Part shown: piece by piece, positions 13,381-19,176 of the stretch
Layout: every line of letters starts with the position of its first letter
How positions within the stretch are numbered: position 1 is the first letter of the stretch
NCBI GenBank assembly: GCA_002083475.1
Contig: LWDI01000068.1
Span: 1 to 22,506, forward strand
Direction: 5' to 3'
Length of the DNA: 22,506 nucleotides
From: Proteobacteria bacterium SG_bin5
Lineage (GTDB): Bacteria > Pseudomonadota > Alphaproteobacteria > Sphingomonadales > Sphingomonadaceae
Notes under the pieces: generated by a model
Told to the model about the DNA's origin: nothing
The model's input: the letters and a program-made list of their open reading frames with translations, nothing else
The model's database searches: none
Translations under genes and position numbers: made by a program

Positions 13381-14816
13381 CTTATGCCACCAATTTGCTG
13401 ATGACGCTGCCCGAGCTGGTGCTGTCGATCGGCGCGATCGCGCTGATGATGGTCGCCGCCTGGGGCGGGCAGGGCGTCGCGCGCGCGATCGGCTGGGTCT
13501 CGGTCGCGGTGCTGCTGGGGGCCGGAATCGCGCTCGGGGTTTCGACCGGGGGCGATGCCTTCGCCGGGCTCTATAAGGCCGATGCCTTCGCGGTGTTCGC
13601 CAAGGTGCTGATCTATGGCGCCGCCGCCGTCGCGATCCTGATGGCGCCGGGCTTTTTCGAGCGCACCCCGGGCGAGAATCTGCGCCCCGAATATCCGGTG
13701 CTGATTCTGCTGTCGGCGGTCGGCATGGGGATGATGGTGTCGGCGGGCGATCTGCTGACGCTTTACGTCGGGCTCGAGCTGCAGAGCTTGGCGGCCTATG
13801 TGCTCGCGAGCTTCATGCGGCGCGACAGCCGCTCGGCCGAAGCGGGGCTCAAATATTTCGTGCTCGGCGCGCTGGCGAGCGGGATCCTGCTCTACGGCAT
13901 CTCGCTGGTTTACGGCTTCAGCGGCACGACCTTGTTCGATTCGATCGCGACGGCTTATGTCGGCGCGCATTCGAAGGGGCTGCTCTTCGGGCTGGTGTTC
14001 GTCTTCGCGGGGCTCGCCTTCAAGATGAGCGCGGTGCCCTTCCACATGTGGACGCCCGACGTTTACGAAGGCGCGCCGACGCCGGTCACCGCCTTTTTCG
14101 GCTCGGCGCCCAAGGTCGCCGCGCTGCTGCTGACGGTGCGCGTCGCGATCGAGGCGATGGGCCCGGCGCAGCTCGAATGGCGCCAGATCGTGATCTTCGC
14201 CTCGCTGGCCTCGATCGTGCTCGGCGCGGCGGGGGCGATCGGTCAAGCGAACATCAAGCGGCTGCTCGCCTATTCGTCGATCAACAATGTCGGCTTCGCG
14301 CTGATCGGGCTCGCGGCGGGGACGCCCCAGGGGGGTTCGGCGGTGCTGATCTATATGGCGATCTATATCGTCATGACGCTCGGCAGCTTCCTGATCGTGC
14401 TGCAGATGAAGGATGCCGAGGGCCGCCATATCGAGGAGGTCGCGAGCCTTTCCGGCCTGTCGCGGACCAAGCCCTATTTGGCGTTCGCGCTCGCGGTGAT
14501 GATGTTCTCGCTCGCGGGCATTCCGCCCTTGTTCGGCTTTTACGCCAAATTCGCGGTGTTCTGGGCGGCGGTGCAGGCGGGGCTGTTCGCTTATGCGGCG
14601 GTCGGCATCGCGCTCTCGGTGATCGGCGCTTATTATTATCTGCGCATCGTCAAGACGATGTATTTCGACGAGCCCGCGCCGGCCTTCGCGCCGGTGGAAA
14701 GCGGCGTCGAGGGCGGGTTGATCGCGGCATCGACCGTGTTCCTCTCGCCGCTCGGCTATCTGGCGATCCCCGCGCTCGCGGCCTGGAGCCTGGCGGCGGC
14801 GAAGGCGCTGTTCTGA
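13377..14816 (+). CDS. nuoN: NADH-quinone oxidoreductase subunit N (ND2)
   Basis: Third antiporter-like subunit, proximal to NuoK/NuoJ/NuoA. 479 residues, about 14 helices, normal length. Visible functional residues are E134 in YVGLELQSLAAYVLASF, K216 in LAFKMSAVPFHMWTPDVYEGAPTPVTAFF, with H223 nearby, and the IKRLLAYSSINNVGF segment of the second half. ATG 13377 overlaps the nuoM stop by four bases. Its TGA (14814-14816) overlaps the apparent CTG start of birA, so translation of nuoN and birA looks coupled. This is the last complex I gene in the run. Confidence 0.97.
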   Translation: MTYATNLLMTLPELVLSIGAIALMMVAAWGGQGVARAIGWVSVAVLLGAGIALGVSTGGDAFAGLYKADAFAVFAKVLIYGAAAVAILMAPGFFERTPGENLRPEYPVLILLSAVGMGMMVSAGDLLTLYVGLELQSLAAYVLASFMRRDSRSAEAGLKYFVLGALASGILLYGISLVYGFSGTTLFDSIATAYVGAHSKGLLFGLVFVFAGLAFKMSAVPFHMWTPDVYEGAPTPVTAFFGSAPKVAALLLTVRVAIEAMGPAQLEWRQIVIFASLASIVLGAAGAIGQANIKRLLAYSSINNVGFALIGLAAGTPQGGSAVLIYMAIYIVMTLGSFLIVLQMKDAEGRHIEEVASLSGLSRTKPYLAFALAVMMFSLAGIPPLFGFYAKFAVFWAAVQAGLFAYAAVGIALSVIGAYYYLRIVKTMYFDEPAPAFAPVESGVEGGLIAASTVFLSPLGYLAIPALAAWSLAAAKALF

Positions 14817-15676
14817 CGATCCGCGCGGTCGCCGAGACCGGATCGACCAACGCCGATCTGCTCGCGCTCGCCGACCAGGTCGAAGAGGGGTTCTGGCTGC
14901 GCGCCGAGCGCCAGCGCGCGGGGCGGGGGCGCCAGGGCCGGGCGTGGGTGTCGCCACCGGGCAATTTCTACGGCTCGACCCTGGTGCGACTGCGCGCCAG
15001 CGACCCGGGGGCGCCGGGGCTCGCGCTGGTGGCGGGGTTGGCGGTGCATGAGGCGGTGGCGGGGTTTCTCCGCTCGCGCGGCGCTGAACCAGCTCCTCCC
15101 CTGAAAGGGGAGGGGGACCATCGCGAAGCGATGGTGGAGGGGTATTGCCCTCGAATAGATGGTGACACCCCTCCGTCGCGCTTCGCGCGCCACCTCCCCT
15201 TACAGGGGAGGAGCGGAGAGCCGCCGCTACGAACGGCAGCGGCCCTCCAACTCAAATGGCCCAACGACTTGCTTCTCCATGGCGCCAAGCTCGCCGGCAT
15301 TCTGCTCGAGCGCGCGGGCGACGCTGTGGTGGTGGGAATCGGCGTCAACCTCGCGCATCATCCGCAAGGGCTCGATCGCCCGGTGACGAGCCTCGGCGCC
15401 CACGCCCCGGCGCCGCTGCCCGAGGATTTCGCGCGCGACCTCGCCGCGCGCTTCGGCGCTTGGCTCGCGCGCTGGCGCGGCGAGGGGCTGGCGGCGATCG
15501 CCGAGGCCTGGGCCGCGCGCGCGCATCCGCCGGGCACCGCGCTCGCGGTCGCCTTGCCCGATGGCGGGCGGCTCGAGGGGCGGTTCGAGGGGCTCGACCG
15601 CGACGGCGCGCTGATCCTTGGCTTGGCGGACGGCGGCCGGCATGTCATTCACGCGGGCGATGTGTTTCTGGTTTGA
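14813..15676 (+). CDS. birA: Biotin--[acetyl-CoA-carboxylase] ligase, CTG start, repeat inserted in frame
   Basis: Activates biotin with ATP and attaches it to the carboxyl carrier of acetyl-CoA carboxylase. The N-terminal DNA-binding domain is absent (group I enzyme). Motifs: ETGSTNADLLAL (residues 8-19), RAGRGRQGRAW (35-45), KWPNDLLLHGAKLAGIL (148-164, with K159), VVVGIGVNL (172-180), and a C-terminal SH3-like part (LEGRFEGLDRDGALIL). No ATG, GTG or TTG exists near the conserved N-terminus; CTG at 14813 overlaps the nuoN stop (CTGA) and has AAGG seven bases upstream. With this start the protein has 287 residues, about 40-45 more than usual. The surplus is residues 93-138 (PAPPLKGEGD to GEPP), coded by a palindromic repeat whose 123 bases equal 41 codons. 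It sits in a surface region between the second motif and KWPND, so the enzyme may still work. Confidence 0.9.
   Translation: MTIRAVAETGSTNADLLALADQVEEGFWLRAERQRAGRGRQGRAWVSPPGNFYGSTLVRLRASDPGAPGLALVAGLAVHEAVAGFLRSRGAEPAPPLKGEGDHREAMVEGYCPRIDGDTPPSRFARHLPLQGRSGEPPLRTAAALQLKWPNDLLLHGAKLAGILLERAGDAVVVGIGVNLAHHPQGLDRPVTSLGAHAPAPLPEDFARDLAARFGAWLARWRGEGLAAIAEAWAARAHPPGTALAVALPDGGRLEGRFEGLDRDGALILGLADGGRHVIHAGDVFLV
15092..15214. repeat. Palindromic repeat, type 3, copy 1, inside birA
   Basis: Outer arms 15092-15113 (starts GCTCCTCCCCTGAAAGG) and 15193-15214 are inverted copies with one mismatch in 22 bases. Each arm is itself a hairpin (CCTCCCCT-GAA-AGGGGAGG at 15095-15113), and a third perfect hairpin ACCATCGC-GAA-GCGATGGT lies at 15117-15135. 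The 123-base unit is a multiple of three and leaves the birA frame open. A related, larger copy lies at 18870-19059. Confidence 0.9.
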
Positions 15677-15692
15677 GCGCGCCCCCTTTTCT

Positions 15693-15772
15693 CGTCACCC
15701 CGGGCTTGACCCGGGGTCCCGCTGCCTTGCACGCTTCCGAGAGCGGGACCCCGGCTCGAGGCCGGGGTGACG
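15693..15772. repeat. Palindromic repeat, type 2, copy 2 (birA-coaX spacer)
   Basis: CGTCACCCCGGGCTTGACCC plus CGGGGTCCCGCT, a short loop, then AGCGGGACCCCGGCTCGAGG and CCGGGGTGACG, so both ends are symmetric (CGTCACC/GGTGACG). Lies 47 bases before the coaX start. Better preserved than copy 1. Might fold in the mRNA between birA and coaX; no T-run follows, so it is not a standard terminator. Confidence 0.9.
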
Positions 15773-15819
15773 GCTGAAGAGAGCGTAAACTGCCCGTCGC
15801 TGGCTCAAAGGGGGAAAAC

Positions 15820-16602
15820 ATGCTGCTCGCGATCGATGCCGGCAACACCAACGTGGTGTTCGCGCTGGTGAAGGACCAGCAAATCCTCGCGCGCTGGCGG
15901 ATCGCGACCGAGGCGCGGCGCACGGCGGACGAATATGCGGTGTGGCTAAGCCAATTGCTCACGCTCGAAGGCTACACCCGCGAGCAAGTGACGGGCGTGA
16001 TCATCGCCACCGTCGTGCCGCGCGCGCTGCACAATCTGCAAACGCTCGCGCGCAAATATTTCAACACCGAACCGCTCATCGCCGGCCAGCCGCCGGTCGA
16101 ATGGGGGTTCGAGATCGACGTCAAGGAGCCGACCTCGCTCGGCGCCGATCGCGCGGTGAACACGGTCGCCGCGCATGCGCTCCACCCCGGCGACCTGATC
16201 GTGATCGATTTCGGCACCGCGACCACTTTCGAGGTGATCGATTTCAACGGTGCCTATAAGGGCGGGATCATCGCGCCGGGCATCAACCTGTCGCTCGACG
16301 CGCTCGTCACCGCCGCCGCCAAGCTGCCGCGCATCGCGATCGAGGCGCCCGCCGATACCTGCGTGATCGGGCGCGACACGGTGAGCCAGATGCATATCGG
16401 CATTTATTGGGGCTATATCGCGATGATCGAGGGGCTGGTCGCGCGGCTGAAGGCCGAAATCGGCCGCCCGGCCAAAGTGATCGCGACCGGCGGGCTCGCC
16501 ATCCTGTTCGAGCGCCACACCGCTGTTTTCGACGCGATCGAGCCCGATCTCACCATTCAAGGGCTGGCGCTGATGTGGGAACGCGCCCATATCACCGCAT
16601 GA
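15820..16602 (+). CDS. coaX: Type III pantothenate kinase
   Basis: First step of coenzyme A synthesis: ATP-dependent phosphorylation of pantothenate, cytoplasmic dimer of the ASKHA fold. Visible motifs: the phosphate-binding DAGNTN (D6 to N11), GADRAVNTVAA (108-118, with the catalytic D110), VIDFGTATTFEVI (128-140, with D130 binding the metal) and the C-terminal VIATGGLAILF (220-230). Length of 260 residues is normal. ATG 15820 has AAAGGGGG upstream at good spacing. Preceded by a palindromic repeat and a 143-base gap, so it may have its own promoter, but I see no clear -35/-10 pair. The order birA-coaX-rnj is one I expect in sphingomonads and related alphaproteobacteria. Confidence 0.96.
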   Translation: MLLAIDAGNTNVVFALVKDQQILARWRIATEARRTADEYAVWLSQLLTLEGYTREQVTGVIIATVVPRALHNLQTLARKYFNTEPLIAGQPPVEWGFEIDVKEPTSLGADRAVNTVAAHALHPGDLIVIDFGTATTFEVIDFNGAYKGGIIAPGINLSLDALVTAAAKLPRIAIEAPADTCVIGRDTVSQMHIGIYWGYIAMIEGLVARLKAEIGRPAKVIATGGLAILFERHTAVFDAIEPDLTIQGLALMWERAHITA

Positions 16603-16631
16603 CCGCGCCGGCCGCGCCGGCTTTTCCCCTT

Positions 16632-16669
16632 CGCCCCACCCGTGCCCGGCTCCGCCGGGGGCTGGGGCG
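16632..16669. repeat. GC-rich palindrome between coaX and rnj
   Basis: CGCCCCA (16632-16638) pairs with TGGGGCG (16663-16669), with an inner CCCGG/CCGGG stem. It could end the coaX message or be another dispersed repeat; no T-run follows. It overlaps an alternative upstream GTG (16669) of the next gene. Confidence 0.55.
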
Positions 16670-16695
16670 TGATCAAAGAAAGAAATAGAAACAAC

Positions 16696-18333
16696 GTGAC
16701 ACCAGGGAATGAACTGATTTTCGTGGCGCTGGGGGGCTCGGGTGAGATTGGCATGAACGTCAATCTCTATGGCTGCCAGGGCAAGTGGATCATGGTCGAT
16801 TGCGGCCTCACCTTCGCCGATCCCGCTTATCCCGGGGTCGAGCTGATCCTGCCCGATCTCGCTTTCATCGAGGAACGGATCGACGATCTGCTCGGCATCG
16901 TGCTCACGCACGGCCATGAGGATCATATCGGCGCGCTGCCGTATCTGGCGGAGGATTTGGGCGTGCCGCTCTATGCCTCGCCCTTCACCGCCGGGCTGAT
17001 CGCCGGCAAGCTGGAGGAAGAGGGCAATCGCGAGCGGGTGAAGCTCAAGATCGTCCAGCCGGGCGAGGCATTCGCGCTCGGGCCGTTCGGCCTGCGCTTC
17101 GTGCCGGTCGCGCATTCGATTCCGGAAGGCAATGCGCTGCTGATCGAAACACCGCTCGGCCGCGTGTTCCACACCGGCGATTGGAAGCTCGACGAAACGC
17201 CGGTGCTCACCGCCGGCGCGCCGCCCGAGGCGCTCGCCGCGATCGGCGACGAAGGCGTGCTCGCTTTGGTGTGCGATTCGACCAATGTGTTCAACCCGCA
17301 AGCCTCGGGCTCCGAGGCGAGCGTGCGCGACGGCTTGCTCGAGGCGGTCGCCGCCGCGCCGGGCCGGGTGCTGGTGACGACCTTCGCCTCCAACGCCGCG
17401 CGGCTCAAGACGCTCGCCGAGGTGGCGCGCGACAGCGGGCGGCGGCTGTGCGTCGCGGGGCGCTCGCTCGACCGTATCCTCAAGGTCGCGCGCGCGACCG
17501 GCTATTTGCGCGATTTGCCCGAGCTGATCGACGTCGATCTGGCGATGCGCCTGCCCGCGAACCAAGTGCTCGTCATCGCCACCGGCGGCCAGGGCGAGGA
17601 GCGCGCCGCGCTCGCGCGGATCGCCGGGGATAGCCACCCGATCCGCCTGAGCGAGGGCGACACGGTGATCTTTTCGTCCAAGCAAATCCCCGGCAACGAG
17701 GTCGCGATCGGGCGGATCATGAACCAGCTCGCCGCCAAGGGCGTGGTGATGATTACCGATCGCCAGGCGCATGTGCACGTCTCGGGCCATCCCGGGCGCC
17801 CCGAGCTCGCCAAAATGTATGATTGGATCCGGCCCGAGATTCTGGTGCCGGTGCACGGCGAAATGCGCCATCTGATGGAGCAGGCGCGCTTCGGCAAGGA
17901 ATGCGGCATCCCCCAGGCGGTGGTGCAGCGCGACGGCGACATCCTGCGGCTCGCCCCCGGCAAGCCCGCCAAGATCGGCCATGCGCCGGTCGGGCGGCTG
18001 GTGCTCGACGGCGACGTTATTCTCCCCGCCGATGGCGGCACGATCAACGAGCGGCGCAAGATCGCGATCAACGGCCAGATTTCGGTCGCCGCCGCGATCG
18101 GCAAGGGCGGGCGGCTGCTCGGCCGGCCGCAGCTGCGGCTGAACGGCCTGCCCGTGGAGGAAGAGCGCGAGCCGTTCCTCGCCGAGGCGGCCGAAGCCGC
18201 GACCGATGCCTTGATCGAGGGCGGGCGCGACCGCGAGAAATTGCGCGAGGGCGTGCGGCTGGCGGTGCGTCGGGTGGCGACCCGCTGGACGGGGAAGAAG
18301 CCGGTGGTCGACGTGCTGTTGATCGAGGCGTAA
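16696..18333 (+). CDS. rnj: Ribonuclease J
   Basis: Metallo-beta-lactamase/beta-CASP ribonuclease with 5'-3' exo- and endonuclease activity in RNA maturation and decay; cytoplasmic. Motifs: ALGGSGEIGMNVNLYG (11-26), HGHEDHIGA (H72, H74, D76, H77), H140 in PVAHSIPEG, D162 in FHTGDWKLD, the beta-CASP histidines in HVHVSGHPGRPE (H365) and PVHGEMRHL (H387). 545 residues from GTG 16696, typical. I choose this GTG because family members begin just before ELIFVALGGSGEIG; in-frame GTGs at 16642 and 16669 would add unconserved sequence from the palindrome. No good Shine-Dalgarno is visible; AAGAAAG at 16676 is weak. Ends 24 bases before the DUF1467 gene. Confidence 0.95.
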   Translation: MTPGNELIFVALGGSGEIGMNVNLYGCQGKWIMVDCGLTFADPAYPGVELILPDLAFIEERIDDLLGIVLTHGHEDHIGALPYLAEDLGVPLYASPFTAGLIAGKLEEEGNRERVKLKIVQPGEAFALGPFGLRFVPVAHSIPEGNALLIETPLGRVFHTGDWKLDETPVLTAGAPPEALAAIGDEGVLALVCDSTNVFNPQASGSEASVRDGLLEAVAAAPGRVLVTTFASNAARLKTLAEVARDSGRRLCVAGRSLDRILKVARATGYLRDLPELIDVDLAMRLPANQVLVIATGGQGEERAALARIAGDSHPIRLSEGDTVIFSSKQIPGNEVAIGRIMNQLAAKGVVMITDRQAHVHVSGHPGRPELAKMYDWIRPEILVPVHGEMRHLMEQARFGKECGIPQAVVQRDGDILRLAPGKPAKIGHAPVGRLVLDGDVILPADGGTINERRKIAINGQISVAAAIGKGGRLLGRPQLRLNGLPVEEEREPFLAEAAEAATDALIEGGRDREKLREGVRLAVRRVATRWTGKKPVVDVLLIEA

Positions 18334-18357
18334 AGGGCGGCCACGAAGGAGTCGGCC

Positions 18358-18636
18358 ATGCCCATCGGCTCGGCGATCGCGATTTACTTTCTGTTCTGGG
18401 TGTTCACGGTGTTCATCGTGCTCCCCTTCGGCGTGCGCACCGCCGACGAGGCGGGGGTGCCCAAGGTGCCGGGGCAGGCCGATAGCGCCCCGGCCGAGTT
18501 CCGCCCCTGGCGGCTGGTCGCGCGGGTGACGGTGGTGGCGACGATCTTGTTCGGCCTGTTCATGCTGAACTATCGCTATGGCTGGATCACGCCGGGGATG
18601 ATCGACTTCTTCACTTGGGCGGGGCCGCGGCATTAG
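18358..18636 (+). CDS. DUF1467 family small membrane protein, 92 aa
   Basis: Two membrane segments: about residues 5-25 (SAIAIYFLFWVFTVFIVLPFG) and 52-72. Between them lies the family's conserved stretch GVRTADEAGVPKVPGQADSAP. The pattern matches the uncharacterised DUF1467 family of alphaproteobacteria. GAAGGAG just before ATG 18358 is a strong ribosome-binding site, 24 bases after the rnj stop, so it is the last gene of that unit. Function is unknown. It is followed by a 540-base gene-free repeat region on the way to a convergent gene. Confidence 0.88.
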   Translation: MPIGSAIAIYFLFWVFTVFIVLPFGVRTADEAGVPKVPGQADSAPAEFRPWRLVARVTVVATILFGLFMLNYRYGWITPGMIDFFTWAGPRH

Positions 18637-18674
18637 AGCGGGCTGCGGTTAGCGCATCGTGCGTGGAGGATGAA

Positions 18675-18757
18675 CCGTTCGCCCGTTGTCGAAGGGCGGT
18701 CGTGCCTTTCGGCTGCGGACAAGAAGAACGGTGCTTCGACAGGCTCAGCACGAACGG
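18675..18757. repeat. Palindromic repeat, type 4, with one decayed arm
   Basis: Right arm 18731-18757 (starts GTGCTTCGACAGGCTCAGCA, ends CGAACGG) is a sequence I know as widely dispersed in sphingomonads. The left arm 18675-18697 is a degenerate inverse copy: CCGTTCG and TGTCGAAG are kept, the middle is shortened by about four bases. Confidence 0.8.
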
Positions 18758-18869
18758 CAGGAATGTGGTTATCATTTAGCGCGGCTCGGTCTAACTGAAC
18801 ATTCCAGCGTCCAGTTCCGTGCGCTAGCGCTGTTTGCGATCACACCGAGCCAATGGCTTGGCGAAAAAG

Positions 18870-19059
18870 GCTCCTCCCCTGCAAGGAGTTCAGGGTTGAC
18901 CGTGCCCCGCACGGTCAAGGATCGTCCGGGGGACGATCCGACCCTGAACTGGGGACCATTCGCGTAGCGAATGGTGGAGGGGTATCGCCCTCGATCTGCC
19001 GGGGACACCCCTCCGTCAGTCGCTTGCGCGACTGCCACCTCCCCCGCCGGGGGAGGAGC
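18870..19059. repeat. Palindromic repeat, type 3, copy 2, carrying a nested element
   Basis: Starts GCTCCTCCCCTGCAAGG and ends CCCCCGCCGGGGGAGGAGC, with the middle GGGGACCATTCGCGTAGCGA and ATGGTGGAGGGGTATCGCCC matching the copy in birA. About 64 extra bases (18887-18950) interrupt its left arm. Confidence 0.88.
18887..18950. repeat. Nested 64-base cloverleaf-like palindromic element, type 5
   Basis: Ends AGTTCAGGGT (18887-18896) and ACCCTGAACT (18941-18950) are perfect inverted repeats. Inside are two perfect hairpins: TTGACCGTGC-CCC-GCACGGTCAA (18896-18918) and GGATCGTCC-GGG-GGACGATCC (18919-18939). The whole can fold as a three-way junction. It interrupts the left arm of the type 3 element. 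Confidence 0.85.
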
Positions 19060-19103
19060 GAACCGGCATGATCGCAAACAGCTCTAATCAGCGGCCAGCC
19101 CGA

Positions 19104-19130
19104 ATGGATCCCCGCCTGCGCGGGGACGAC
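19104..19130. repeat. Short hairpin repeat, type 6
   Basis: ATGGATCCCCGCCTGCGCGG followed by GGACGAC; perfect 7-base stem TCCCCGC/GCGGGGA at 19109-19126 with loop CTGC. This core is a common dispersed hairpin in many Proteobacteria. Only one arm region is present, so it is a partial copy. Confidence 0.7.
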
Positions 19131-19176
19131 GATCCGGGGGGATCGCGGCGGAAATCGTCACGGGTACGCCGCCCCC

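Larger units (their letters stand above)
18637..19176. other. Gene-free convergent intergenic region filled with repeats
   Basis: No credible gene. It lies between convergently transcribed units. It holds parts of three palindromic element families (18675-18757, 18870-19059 with an insert at 18887-18950, 19104-19130), listed separately. The longest frame (18686-18967) is made of repeat sequence. Confidence 0.85.

Noticed and set aside
13374..14957. Minus-strand frame of about 527 codons opposite nuoN and birA
   Set aside because: Runs across two convincing genes, no family pattern; shadow.
15693..15772. Intrinsic terminator after birA
   Set aside because: Strong stem but no T-run, and the same sequence occurs as a dispersed repeat; better explained as a repeat element.
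15946..18633. Minus-strand open frame of about 895 codons opposite coaX and rnj
   Set aside because: Spans two genes with clear motifs on the other strand; low-complexity composition; shadow frame.
18686..18967. 93-codon ORF in the gene-free region
   Set aside because: Made mostly of palindromic repeat sequence (types 3, 4 and 5), no ribosome-binding site and no protein-like pattern.
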